64,000 nt of DNA. Origin: Xanthobacteraceae bacterium. GTDB taxonomy: Bacteria; Pseudomonadota; Alphaproteobacteria; Rhizobiales; Xanthobacteraceae. This document shows positions 8,529 through 16,384 of this stretch, one piece after another; the stretch's first letter is position 1; each line of letters opens with the position of its first letter. Under the pieces are notes generated by a model. It had not been told where the DNA came from. It saw only the letters and a list, made by a program, of their open reading frames with translations, and ran no database searches. Where the stretch lies: positions 62,001 through 126,000 of the forward strand of contig JALHRD010000003.1 of NCBI GenBank assembly GCA_022841625.1. The letters are read 5' to 3'. Made by a program: the position numbers and the translations under genes.

Positions 8529-8625
8529 TCACCCGGCCTTGATGCCTGCTGCCCGGATGAGCTTGCCCCACTTTTCGGTCTCGTCGGCGATCAGCTTGCC
8601 GAACTCGGCGGGCGAGCGTGCGCGC
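8529..8625 (-). pseudogene. 3' remnant of a Bug-family receptor gene
   Basis: Read on the minus strand, the last about 31 codons of a Bug receptor survive in one frame and end in TGA (8531-8529): ARSPAEFGKLIADETEKW, then GKLIRAAGIKAG. This matches the C-terminal SPEEF...EIDKWTKVARAANVK segment of the intact receptor at 13852-14838. Upstream of 8625 the homology stops and the DNA reads into unrelated sequence, so about 90 percent of the gene is gone. It lies between two toxin-antitoxin-like modules, which suggests their insertion or rearrangement removed the rest. Confidence 0.75.
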
Positions 8626-8801
8626 CAGCGCTGTCGCTGGCGAAGGGGGAAAGTCTAGGCATGGTGTCGATTGCCAATCGTCGCCCTGCGAATTTGAGCG
8701 TGGCAGCTTCGGGGATGAGGGGAGTAGTAATTGCATCTTAAATTCGGATGGTATTACTTGACTACACGCGATTTTCAGACTATCGTTCATTGAGCGGAGC
8801 G

Positions 8802-9056
8802 ATGTCGCCGATGGGCAAGCTTCACCAGATCGGCAAGATCGTGATTCGGGTATATGCCAACGACCACCTGCCGCCGCATTTCCACGCGGTTGCGCCCGAC
8901 TTTGAAGCATTGATTGAGATTGAGACCATGGGGCTTATGCGAGGTTCGCTTCCCGGTCGGGCACGCAAGGCCGTGATGGCGTGGGCCGTCGCTAACCGCG
9001 CGGCGATTGCGGCAGAGTGGAACCGGATCAATCCTCGCTTCCCGATCGCCCGTTAG
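8802..9056 (+). CDS. DUF4160-family protein
   Basis: 84 aa from ATG 8802, preceded by GCGGAG; ATG 8811 is an alternative. The family core is plain: IGKIVIRVYANDHLPPHFHA (residues about 11-30), with the PPHFH motif, then a strand (EALIEIETM) and the helix KAVMAWAVANRAAI. DUF4160 proteins are almost always encoded next to a DUF2442 protein, as here 9 bases downstream, and the pair has been proposed to act as a toxin-antitoxin-like module. The His cluster could be catalytic or metal-binding; no activity is established as far as I know. Confidence 0.85.
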   Translation: MSPMGKLHQIGKIVIRVYANDHLPPHFHAVAPDFEALIEIETMGLMRGSLPGRARKAVMAWAVANRAAIAAEWNRINPRFPIAR

Positions 9057-9065
9057 GAGCCGGCA

Positions 9066-9554
9066 ATGGACAGAATGCCCCGAATCCAGAAAGTAACCGC
9101 ATCGCTTCCGACCGCGCTCTCCGTCAAATGGAAGGGTGGTCAGACCGACCGCATCGACCTTGCCGGTTGGATCGCGACCGGCGGGGATATTTTGGCGCCG
9201 CTCGGTAACCCCGACGTCTTCGGCAGACCGTTCATCGATGACTACGGTGCTTCGGTCGCCTGGAATGGCGACGATCTCCGGATCGATGCGGTTCACTTGG
9301 CTCTGCTGGCGCAGGAGCAGCGACCGTTCGGCGCGCGCGAAGCGGCGCGGTGGCAAGAGGACATGGGCCTGTCCAATCGCGAGGTCGCCGCGTTTTTCGG
9401 TATCGCGGTGAGCACGTGGAACGCCTATAAGGCTGCTGGCAATATCCCTTCTGCGGTAGCGATCCTCTGCCGCGCAGCGCAGCGCGATCCGATTCTGATG
9501 CACGCCCATTTCCGCCCACGCCGGGCCGCCGGCCGCCCGCGCAAGTCCGCTTGA
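9066..9554 (+). CDS. DUF2442 domain fused to a helix-turn-helix
   Basis: 162 aa. Residues about 5-75 are DUF2442-like ([16 protein letters not shown]...RIDLAGWI, later [15 protein letters not shown]). Residues about 98-130 form an [23 protein letters not shown], then AYKAAGNIP. The basic tail ([12 protein letters not shown]) could contact DNA. It follows the DUF4160 gene by 9 bases. By analogy with other fused regulators this would be the antitoxin and autorepressor of the pair; that role is inferred. The next gene, pccB, starts 5 bases after its stop, so pccB may be read from the same transcript. Confidence 0.8.
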   Translation: MDRMPRIQKVTASLPTALSVKWKGGQTDRIDLAGWIATGGDILAPLGNPDVFGRPFIDDYGASVAWNGDDLRIDAVHLALLAQEQRPFGAREAARWQEDMGLSNREVAAFFGIAVSTWNAYKAAGNIPSAVAILCRAAQRDPILMHAHFRPRRAAGRPRKSA

Positions 9555-9559
9555 AACCC

Positions 9560-11092
9560 ATGAAACACATCCTCGACAATCTCGAATCCCGCCGCGCACG
9601 CGCCCGCGAAGGCGGCGGCGCGGCGCGCGTGGAGGCGCAGCACAAGCGCGGCAAGCTCACCGCGCGCGAGCGCATCGACCTGTTGATGGACAAAGGCTCG
9701 TTCGAGGAGTTCGACATGTTTGTCGAGCACCGCGCGTCCGAATTCGGCATGGGTGCGCAGAAGGTCCCGGGCGACGGCGTCGTCACCGGCTGGGGCACGG
9801 TCAATGGTCGCACCGTGTTCGTGTTCGCCAAGGACTTCACGGTGTTCGGCGGCTCGCTGTCGGAAACCCATGCCGGCAAGATCACCAAGATCCAGGATCT
9901 CGCGATGAAGGCGCGGGCGCCGATTGTGGGTCTGTTCGATGCCGGCGGCGCACGCATTCAGGAAGGCGTGGCGGCGCTCGGTGGCTATGGCGAGGTGTTC
10001 AAGCGCAATGTGCTCGCCTCGGGCGTCATTCCGCAGATCAGCGTGATTATGGGGCCGTGCGCCGGCGGCGACGTCTATTCGCCGGCGATGACCGACTTCA
10101 CCTTCATGGTGCGCGATACCAGCTACATGTTCGTCACCGGCCCCGAAGTGGTTAAGACCGTCACCAATGAGCAGGTCACCGCCGAGGAACTGGGCGGCGC
10201 CACGGTGCATACGCAGAAATCCGGCGTCGCCGACGGCGCCTATGATTCCGACCTCGAATGCCTGTTGCAGATGCGCCGGCTGATCGACTTCCTGCCGGCG
10301 AACAACGAGGTTGGCGTCCCGGGATGGCCGAGCGACGACGACGTCGCGCGCGAAGAACCGTCGCTCGACACGCTGGTTCCGGACAATCCGAACAAGCCCT
10401 ACGACATCAAGGAATTGATCCTGAAGGTCGCCGACGAGGGCGGCTTCTTCGAGCTATCGGAGGCGTTTGCCAAGAACATCGTCACCGGGTTTGGCCGCAT
10501 CGGCGGCCGCACTGTGGGCTTTGTCGCCAATCAGCCGATGGTGCTGGCGGGCGTGCTCGACATCGATGCCTCGCGCAAGGCCGCGCGATTTGTGCGGTTC
10601 TGCAACGCTTTCAATGTGCCGCTCGTCACCTTTGTGGATGTGCCGGGATTCCTGCCCGGCACCCATCAGGAATATGGCGGATTGATCAAGCACGGCGCCA
10701 AGCTTTTGTTCGCCTATAGCCAATGCACGGTGCCGCTGGTCACCGTCATCACCCGCAAGGCGTTCGGCGGCGCCTATGACGTGATGGCGTCAAAGCATAT
10801 CGGCGGCGACGTCAATTATGCCTGGCCGACCGCCCAGATTGCGGTGATGGGGGCCAAGGGCGCGGTCGAGATCATCTTCCGGGCGGACGCCGGCGACGCC
10901 GAAAAAATCGCCGAGCGCACCAAGGAATATGAGGAGCGGTTCCTGTCGCCATTCGCTGCCGCCGAGCGCGGCTATATCGACGACGTAATCGCCCCGCGCG
11001 CAACCCGGGCGCGGATCGCGCGGGCGCTTGCGATGCTGCGCGGCAAGCGGGTCGAAACGCCGTGGCGCAAGCACGACAATCTGCCGGTGTGA
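9560..11092 (+). CDS. pccB: Propionyl-CoA carboxylase, carboxyltransferase (beta) subunit
   Basis: 510 aa, usual length. Start ATG 9560; the TTG at 9551 overlaps the preceding stop and is less likely. Both crotonase-like halves are present: [20 protein letters not shown] and [18 protein letters not shown] in the N-terminal half (acyl-CoA oxyanion hole), [17 protein letters not shown] and [13 protein letters not shown] in the C-terminal half (carboxybiotin side). The enzyme adds CO2 to propionyl-CoA to give methylmalonyl-CoA. The biotin-carrying alpha subunit is encoded far away at 35272-37275. Confidence 0.93.
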   Translation: MKHILDNLESRRARAREGGGAARVEAQHKRGKLTARERIDLLMDKGSFEEFDMFVEHRASEFGMGAQKVPGDGVVTGWGTVNGRTVFVFAKDFTVFGGSLSETHAGKITKIQDLAMKARAPIVGLFDAGGARIQEGVAALGGYGEVFKRNVLASGVIPQISVIMGPCAGGDVYSPAMTDFTFMVRDTSYMFVTGPEVVKTVTNEQVTAEELGGATVHTQKSGVADGAYDSDLECLLQMRRLIDFLPANNEVGVPGWPSDDDVAREEPSLDTLVPDNPNKPYDIKELILKVADEGGFFELSEAFAKNIVTGFGRIGGRTVGFVANQPMVLAGVLDIDASRKAARFVRFCNAFNVPLVTFVDVPGFLPGTHQEYGGLIKHGAKLLFAYSQCTVPLVTVITRKAFGGAYDVMASKHIGGDVNYAWPTAQIAVMGAKGAVEIIFRADAGDAEKIAERTKEYEERFLSPFAAAERGYIDDVIAPRATRARIARALAMLRGKRVETPWRKHDNLPV

Positions 11093-11137
11093 GCGGATCG
11101 CGCCCAGGCGATTGCCGCGTTCGCTAAGGCATAATCC

Positions 11138-11169
11138 CGAAAAGTGGGAACCGGTTTTCGGAAAAGACC
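11138..11169 (+). repeat. Intergenic repeat family B, copy 1
   Basis: A 32-base segment beginning CGAAAAGTGGGAACCGG and ending GGTTTTCGGAAAAGACC. An inverted copy with about two differences occurs at 32614-32645. It is followed by the palindrome GACCATGGTC. Repeats of this type are frequent between genes in Hyphomicrobiales by my recollection. Here it lies between the convergent ends of pccB and the small gene at 11175. Confidence 0.65.
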
Positions 11170-11174
11170 ATGGT

Positions 11175-11372
11175 CTAACGCGGCGCCGTCTCGATGGTGC
11201 GCTCGATCTCCGCCGCCCGGGCTTGGCTATTGATGTGGTCGGCTTGTTCGGCGAGCTTTCGCCAGGATTGCGCCAGCGTCACCCAGAGCGGCTTGTCATT
11301 TTCGTTGCTATCAGTGCTGGCCCGCAACATGCAATCGTCGGCCTGGGCGCGACACAGTGCGATTGTATCCAT
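11175..11372 (-). CDS. Small conserved hypothetical protein
   Basis: 65 aa, start ATG 11372 with GGGGAG about 8 bases upstream. The helical segment PLWVTLAQSWRKLAEQADHI matches a class of very short rhizobial proteins built around a W-x-x-L-A-E-Q helix; they have no known function. The N-terminus has two cysteines (CRAQADDC). The gene's upstream side contains the 13-base tandem repeat at 11401-11461, so its promoter may overlap that repeat. Confidence 0.6.
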   Translation of the reverse strand: MDTIALCRAQADDCMLRASTDSNENDKPLWVTLAQSWRKLAEQADHINSQARAAEIERTIETAPR

Positions 11373-11400
11373 TGTTTCACTCCCCTCACGCTTACTTAAC

Positions 11401-11461
11401 GCTACGAACTTACGCTACGGACTTATTCTACGAACTTACGCCACGGACTTACGCCACGGGT
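11401..11461 (+). repeat. 13-base tandem repeat, about 4.7 units
   Basis: Units start at 11401, 11414, 11427, 11440 and 11453 (last one partial): GCTACGAACTTAC, GCTACGGACTTAT, TCTACGAACTTAC, GCCACGGACTTAC, GCCACGGGT. Units alternate between GAACTT and GGACTT, which suggests that a 26-base double unit was itself duplicated. The array sits 28 bases upstream of the minus-strand gene at 11372 and 160 bases before the plus-strand gene at 11624. No function is evident; a protein-binding array or simple slippage product are both possible. Confidence 0.85.
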
Positions 11462-11623
11462 CGAGGGCAACACCGGACCGCGGCAAAGTCTGGCGCCGAT
11501 TGCGGCAGCATAATGGTTATCCAACGGTTGTTACATCCAGATGTCATGCCGCGCCGGCCTTGCGCGCGCGCCCGCGTTGTCCGCTAATCCGGTGGGAGAG
11601 CGCCCTCTCAACGGAGCATACCT

Positions 11624-12013
11624 ATGTCTGCTGCGATCGACTACAACAACGCCCCGTCCGCCGTCCGCGCCGTGTTCGATGACATCAAGAAAACCCGTAA
11701 CGTCCCGGACGTGAATAATTTTTGGAAATATCTCGCGCGCGACCCGGAACTGCTCAAGCGCACCTGGGAGAGCGTCAAGGAGGTCATGCGGCCGGGCGCG
11801 CTCGATCCACTGACCAAGGAAATGCTCTATGTCGCGGTCAGCGTGACCAATGGTTGCCAATATTGCATTGCGAGCCATACCGCCGCCGCGCGCAAGGCAG
11901 GCATGACCGAAGCGATGTTCGGCGAGCTGATGGCGGTGGTCGGCATGGCCAACGAGACCAACCGCCTGGCTAACGGGTATCGGGTGCCGGTGGACGCGGC
12001 GTTTGAGCAATAA
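11624..12013 (+). CDS. Carboxymuconolactone decarboxylase / AhpD-like protein
   Basis: 129 aa, one CMD domain. The signature CQYCIASHTAAARKAG (residues about 78-93) contains the CxxC-x3-H redox/proton-relay motif of AhpD-like proteins. It is preceded by LTKEMLYVAVSVTNG, the usual helix that leads into the active site. Family members are alkylhydroperoxidase-like or decarboxylating; this short single-domain form with CxxC is more likely a peroxidase-type thiol protein. An ACGGAG ribosome site lies about 10 bases before the ATG. The gene stands alone. Confidence 0.85.
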   Translation: MSAAIDYNNAPSAVRAVFDDIKKTRNVPDVNNFWKYLARDPELLKRTWESVKEVMRPGALDPLTKEMLYVAVSVTNGCQYCIASHTAAARKAGMTEAMFGELMAVVGMANETNRLANGYRVPVDAAFEQ

Positions 12014-12153
12014 GCGCCGGCTCTATCGCGCGCTGCGGCATTGCTTTTGGCCACGAATTTTACGTGGCCGTTATTGAGCGCTGGCGCGGTGCGCAAGCGA
12101 TTGCGGAAATTGCGGGATAGCTCTTCCTGATCGCGCCCGATTGCCTTACCTTT

Positions 12154-12189
12154 GACCAAAGCGGGTACGATGACCAAAGCGGGTACGAT
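12154..12189 (+). repeat. Perfect 18-base tandem duplication
   Basis: GACCAAAGCGGGTACGAT occurs twice back to back (12154-12171 and 12172-12189), about 60 bases before the start of the exported protein at 12250. The identity of the two copies suggests a recent slippage event in the 5' region of that gene. Confidence 0.9.
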
Positions 12190-12249
12190 CGTGCCGGAAC
12201 GCGCCACGCAGTCTTCAATCGCGGTTGCATAACCTACGGAGCAGATACA

Positions 12250-12807
12250 ATGTCGACACTTCAAGCCAATGGCTTGCGCTTTTTCCGTTTGCGGCGGGCT
12301 TTTCATGCAATCATGGCCGTGGCGACGTTCGCGACAATGTCGCTCTCCCTCAGCGACGTTCCGGCACAGGCGCAAGGTCCGGCGCCCAGCCAGATTCAGC
12401 TAAACGCCAAGCAGATCGAGCAATATATCGCCGCCTTCAAGCAAATGGCGCCGTTGTTTGAAAAGCTCGACGCCGCCGGTGGCAATCCCGATCCCAAGCT
12501 GATGGCGAGCATCGATGCGGCGGTCAAGAAATTCGGCTTCAAAAACCTCGACGACTACGACCAGGTGGTTGTGAGCATTGTCGCGGTGCTTGACGGCGTG
12601 GACCCAAAGACCAAGCAATACACCAACCCGATTGATCTGATCAAAAAGGACATTGCGGCGGTTCAGGCCGACAAGGCGATGAGCCCGGCGGAGCGTAAGA
12701 AAGCGTTGGAAGCCTTGAACGCTGAATTGTCCGAGGTCCAGCCGGTCCAGCATCCAGGCAACATCGCACTGGTCATCAAATATTTCGACCAGCTCAGCAC
12801 CCAATAG
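12250..12807 (+). CDS. Exported hypothetical protein, alpha-helical
   Basis: 185 aa, ATG 12250 with GGAG 9 bases before. Long signal peptide (positive N-region FFRLRRAF, hydrophobic core 21-37, cleavage near PAQAQ at residue 42). The mature domain is helical and polar: QIQLNAKQIEQYIAAFKQMA, a PKLMASIDAAVKKFGFKNLDDY segment around residues 80-100 and a Lys/Asp/Glu-rich C-terminus. It resembles uncharacterised periplasmic helical proteins of Bradyrhizobium-type bacteria with a repeated K-x-x-G-F-x-x-L-D-D-Y pattern. No function can be assigned. Confidence 0.7.
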   Translation: MSTLQANGLRFFRLRRAFHAIMAVATFATMSLSLSDVPAQAQGPAPSQIQLNAKQIEQYIAAFKQMAPLFEKLDAAGGNPDPKLMASIDAAVKKFGFKNLDDYDQVVVSIVAVLDGVDPKTKQYTNPIDLIKKDIAAVQADKAMSPAERKKALEALNAELSEVQPVQHPGNIALVIKYFDQLSTQ

Positions 12808-12890
12808 GACATCGCTGCTCCCTCAGGCGTTTGGCCGCCGTGGCGGCTGGCGCATTGGCGGGGTCGTCGTTATTCGATCGTTCACCCGCC

Positions 12891-13778
12891 ATGCCAGCTT
12901 CAATTGAGAAATTCGCCGTCTTTGCGGCTCCCGGCCTGTTTGTCGTGCTGTGGGCCTCCGGCTTCATCGGGGCGAAGTTCGGGTTGCCGTATGCGGAGCC
13001 GCTGACCTTTCTCAGTATCCGCATGGCCGCGGTGGTGCTGTTGATCGGGATCGGCCTTGCGCTGACCCGACCGCCATGGCCGGGCGGCGCGGGACTGTGG
13101 CACAGCGCGGTGACCGGTATTTTCGTGCATGGGCTCTATCTCGGCGGCGTGTTTGTCTCGATCCACCATCATTTGCCGGCCGGCCTGGTGGCGTTGGTGG
13201 TAGGCCTGCAGCCGGTGCTGACCGCCACGCTGGCCAATCGCTGGCTGGGCGAGCGCGTGATCCCGCGGCAATGGCTGGGCTTGCTGCTGGGCATTGTTGG
13301 CGTCGCGCTGGTGGTTCAAGGCAAGGCCGGCGGCGAGACCACGGCGATCGGCTGGGCGGCGGCTGTTGTTGCGCTCGCGGGCATCACAGTCGGCACGCTC
13401 TACCAGAAGCGGTTTGGCGGCGGCATCGACTGGCGGCCGGGATTCCTGGTGCAATACGCCGCGGCCGGCATTGTGTTCGCGATTGGCGCTTCGCTGTTTG
13501 AAACCCGCGCCGTGATATGGAATGCGCAGTTCGCCTTCGCATTGGCGTGGCTCGTGCTGGTGCTATCGCTCGCTGCGATCTGGCTATTGTATTTCCTGAT
13601 CCGGCGGCAGGCGGCGGCGCGGGTTGTGAGCCTGTTTTATCTCACGCCGCCATTCACCGCGCTGATGGCCTATATGGCATTTGGCGAACAGCTCGACGCG
13701 GTTGCCCTCCTTGGCATGGCGGTGTGCGTCGTGGGCGTATTCCTGGTGAATTGGCGCATTGCGGCGTCGCCGCGCTGA
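12891..13778 (+). CDS. DMT-superfamily (EamA) transporter
   Basis: 295 aa, two EamA repeats and about ten membrane segments. The first repeat opens with LFVVLWASGFIGAKFG, the classic EamA start; VGLQPVLTATLANRWLGERV closes repeat one and FYLTPPFTALMAYMAFGEQL closes repeat two. Such carriers export amino acids or other metabolites. Start ATG 12891 is chosen as the first Met of the EamA fold; an upstream frame to 12831 would add a non-membrane tail. It is a single gene, 74 bases before a Bug receptor. Confidence 0.88.
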   Translation: MPASIEKFAVFAAPGLFVVLWASGFIGAKFGLPYAEPLTFLSIRMAAVVLLIGIGLALTRPPWPGGAGLWHSAVTGIFVHGLYLGGVFVSIHHHLPAGLVALVVGLQPVLTATLANRWLGERVIPRQWLGLLLGIVGVALVVQGKAGGETTAIGWAAAVVALAGITVGTLYQKRFGGGIDWRPGFLVQYAAAGIVFAIGASLFETRAVIWNAQFAFALAWLVLVLSLAAIWLLYFLIRRQAAARVVSLFYLTPPFTALMAYMAFGEQLDAVALLGMAVCVVGVFLVNWRIAASPR

Positions 13779-13851
13779 CGCACCGCATCGGCGATGACGC
13801 CGCCGCGCCGGCATGCAACAATGTCCGGCGGTCAATGGAATGGGGGGGAGC

Positions 13852-14838
13852 ATGCTTTCTTTCAATTGGCGGACGGTCGCGGCGCTTGTCGCGACGGCGT
13901 CATGGGCGGTCGCGACCGGGCCGGCCGCGGCGCAGGACTATCCCAAGAAGACCACCATTCGTATCATCGTTCCGCAAGCAGTGGGCAGCGCCACCGACAC
14001 CGTGGCGCGGTTATTGGCGCAACGCATCTCGGCCAATCTCGGCCAGCAGATGATCGTCGACAATCGCCCGGGCGCAGGCGGCCTGTTGGGAGGCGAACTG
14101 GCGTCGAAAGCGCCGGCCGATGGCTACACGCTGATCCTGGCCAATATTTCCAGCCATGGCGTCAATCCGGCGCTGTACGAAAAACTGCCCTATGATCCGA
14201 TCAACGGCTTTGCTCCGATCGGACGCGCCGGGCAGACCTCCAATCTCCTGATCGTGAATGCGGAACTGCCATTCAAGAGCCTCAAGGATATTGTCGGCCA
14301 CGCCAAGGCCAATCCAGGAAAGTTGTTTTACGCATCGCCGGGGCAGGGCTCATCGCAGCATCTCGCGGTCGAGCTGTTGCGCACGATGGCGGGCAATATC
14401 AACATGGTGCATGTGCCGTATAAGGGCAGCGGCCCGGGCGTCACCGCGGTCATGGGCGGCGAGGCGCAACTGATGATGCCGGCGACGCCGTCGGCATTGC
14501 CGGCGCTCAAGAGCGGCAAGGCGCGCGCGATCGCGGTGTCGAGTCTCAGGCGCCATGCCGATTATCCCGAGCTGCCGACCATCGCCGAAACCTTGCCGGG
14601 CTATGAGGTCACGTCCTGGTTTGGGCTCGCCGCGCCGGCCGGCACACCGAAACCGGTGATCGAACTTTTGAACGCTGCGTTGCGTAAGGCGCTTGCCGAT
14701 CCGGAGGCAGTCAAGCAGCTTGCCAATGCCGGGCTCGAACCGGCGGTCAGTTCGCCCGAGGAGTTCGCCGCCTATATCCGCGCCGAAATCGACAAATGGA
14801 CCAAAGTCGCGCGCGCGGCGAATGTGAAGCTGGATTAG
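13852..14838 (+). CDS. Bug-family (TctC-like) receptor
   Basis: 328 aa, start ATG 13852 right after a GGGGGGAG ribosome site. Signal peptide to about residue 27 (GPAAAQ). Mature signature features: KKTTIRIIVPQAVGSATDTV, DNRPGAGGLLGGEL near residue 67, VPYKGSGPGVTAVMGGE near residue 186, and the C-terminal SPEEFAAYIRAEIDKWTKVA. It belongs to the classical Bug branch together with the receptors at 381 and 17309. The pseudogene remnant at 8529 is most like the end of this protein. No membrane partner genes are adjacent. Confidence 0.9.
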   Translation: MLSFNWRTVAALVATASWAVATGPAAAQDYPKKTTIRIIVPQAVGSATDTVARLLAQRISANLGQQMIVDNRPGAGGLLGGELASKAPADGYTLILANISSHGVNPALYEKLPYDPINGFAPIGRAGQTSNLLIVNAELPFKSLKDIVGHAKANPGKLFYASPGQGSSQHLAVELLRTMAGNINMVHVPYKGSGPGVTAVMGGEAQLMMPATPSALPALKSGKARAIAVSSLRRHADYPELPTIAETLPGYEVTSWFGLAAPAGTPKPVIELLNAALRKALADPEAVKQLANAGLEPAVSSPEEFAAYIRAEIDKWTKVARAANVKLD

Positions 14839-14982
14839 GCACCGTGGATGTAGCCGCTTGTCCTTACCGCAGGCCGGATTTTGGGAAAAAGAGGGATGAT
14901 TGGGGGTTGCATCGAGCCAGAACGCAATCGTAGGATATTAGAGGTTAGACTCGTAGGGCGCATCCACCGATTTGGTGTCGAT

Positions 14983-15405
14983 ATGCACGTTCGATTGGAT
15001 TCGATCGTTGGGGTCTTGTCTTTTTGTCTCGCATTAGTCGCGGGCACCGCCGCCGAGGCCCAGACAATCCATGTGTCGGTTGAGGAGATCGCCCTAAGAA
15101 ATGGCGAGCGTATCGAATTCGGCGACGTCTACTTCGTTCGAGCCGATTGCAGCTCTCTGCTGACAAGCGAGCCCGAGGTTGAGGTCATGGAGGGCCCCCC
15201 CGGCGTGGCGGTTGCGATCGAGCGCGCGATGGTGGTCCCGTTCGCGCAAAATTGTGAGAAGTCGGTATTGGGCGGTAAGATATTAATCTCCGCTCGCAAC
15301 ATTGAATTCTATAGTTACAGTCGGATGGTCTTGCGGATCACTTACCGGACGCCAGGCGGTAACTTTCAACGCAGTCAGAATATCAACGTCACGCTCTTTC
15401 CGTGA
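14983..15405 (+). CDS. Secreted protein of unknown function, tandem paralogue 1 of 3
   Basis: 140 aa from ATG 14983. Signal peptide 1-27 (cleavage after AEA). The mature domain of about 113 residues is predicted all-beta: IALRNGERIEFGDVYFV, then Cys56, the block EPEVEVMEGPPGV, AMVVP, Cys91, and a closing pair of strands ending NINVTLFP. The two cysteines are 35 residues apart, as in both following paralogues, so a disulfide is likely after export. The layout recalls small periplasmic Ig-like domains. I do not recognise the family. Confidence 0.65.
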   Translation: MHVRLDSIVGVLSFCLALVAGTAAEAQTIHVSVEEIALRNGERIEFGDVYFVRADCSSLLTSEPEVEVMEGPPGVAVAIERAMVVPFAQNCEKSVLGGKILISARNIEFYSYSRMVLRITYRTPGGNFQRSQNINVTLFP

Positions 15406-15429
15406 ATGGACGAGCCAAGGGAGGCAAAC

Positions 15430-15864
15430 ATGCAATTTCTGTCGAAGTCGATTGTCGCTCTTGCATCGTTGATGATGGCTTACTGCTTGGGAGGCACCAG
15501 CGCGCGTGCCCAGACGATTCATATTCCGGTGGTAGACATCGCCCTGAAGAGCGGCGAAACGACGGAGTTTGGAAACGTTTGGATGATAACGCACGAATGC
15601 AGGTCGATATTGACGGCTACGCCCGAGGTTGAAATCATGGAGGGTCCTCCCGGGGTCACCGTCGAAATCAAACAGGCAATGGTTGTTCCTCGCGCCTACA
15701 GTTGTGCAAATCCGGTGGCCGGCGGCAAAATGATGATATCGGCAGCAAACATCGAAGAATATAGTCACAGCAGAATGGTCCTTCGCGTCACCTATAGGAC
15801 CCGAAGCGGCGATCGGCAGCGCAGTCAACATATCAATGTGACGCTGTTTCCTAAAAGCAATTAG
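15430..15864 (+). CDS. Secreted protein of unknown function, tandem paralogue 2 of 3
   Basis: 144 aa from ATG 15430, preceded by GGGAGGC; the frame extends upstream to 15406 without a ribosome site. Signal peptide to about residue 28. It is clearly homologous to the preceding gene along the whole mature chain (shared EVE-MEGPPGV, AMVVP, SRMVLR-TYRT and QRSQ-INVTLFP blocks) and has the same two cysteines, at 57 and 92. The spacer from paralogue 1 is 24 bases, so the two are probably co-transcribed. Confidence 0.68.
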   Translation: MQFLSKSIVALASLMMAYCLGGTSARAQTIHIPVVDIALKSGETTEFGNVWMITHECRSILTATPEVEIMEGPPGVTVEIKQAMVVPRAYSCANPVAGGKMMISAANIEEYSHSRMVLRVTYRTRSGDRQRSQHINVTLFPKSN

Positions 15865-15885
15865 GAGATTCGTAATTCTCAAATA

Positions 15886-16329
15886 ATGCGGCTTAGGATT
15901 GTGACGGTTATGAGGGTTTCACCCATGCATATTGGCTCGGTTGCCATTCTCGCGACGTTGATTATTGGCCTCACGGATATCGCGATCGGCGCCAAAGTTC
16001 ACGCGCAGACGAGGGTCGTCTTAAAGGCAGGAGAGAGTGTCGAGCTTATGACTGTTTATTGGGTAACGAATTGCAGATCGGTCATGATTGGCATTCCTGA
16101 AATCGAGGTTCTTGAGGGTCCCCAGCAAGTTACTCTTAATATCAAAGAGGCCATGGTCCTGCCCCGTCGTCAGGGGTGCGCGAACCGCGTGCCGGGGGGC
16201 GTTCTGACGGCCACGGCCAAGGATGTTCAAGAACCTACGGAAGCCAAACTCACATATCGTTTGAAATACAAGATTAAGGACGGTGACCGTCCCAGGGGAT
16301 ACGTCTATCTCCTTTCGCTTTACCCGTAA
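15886..16329 (+). CDS. Secreted protein of unknown function, tandem paralogue 3 of 3
   Basis: 147 aa from ATG 15886; ATG 15910 or 15925 are also possible and would leave a shorter signal peptide ending near VHAQ. This copy is the most diverged: it keeps EIEVLEGP, EAMVLP, the two cysteines 35 residues apart (63 and 98 in this numbering) and the terminal strand (YLLSLYP), but replaces the SRMVLR block with TEAKLTYRLKYKIKDGD. It follows paralogue 2 by 21 bases and closes the three-gene set. Confidence 0.63.
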   Translation: MRLRIVTVMRVSPMHIGSVAILATLIIGLTDIAIGAKVHAQTRVVLKAGESVELMTVYWVTNCRSVMIGIPEIEVLEGPQQVTLNIKEAMVLPRRQGCANRVPGGVLTATAKDVQEPTEAKLTYRLKYKIKDGDRPRGYVYLLSLYP

Positions 16330-16384
16330 GCGCCGTCTTAGTCAGACGGTATCGCCACGCAAATCTAGGATAAGGACTCTCCGC

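Noticed and set aside
11401-11461. CRISPR-like array
   Set aside because: Units are contiguous with no spacers and only 13 bases long; it is a simple tandem repeat.
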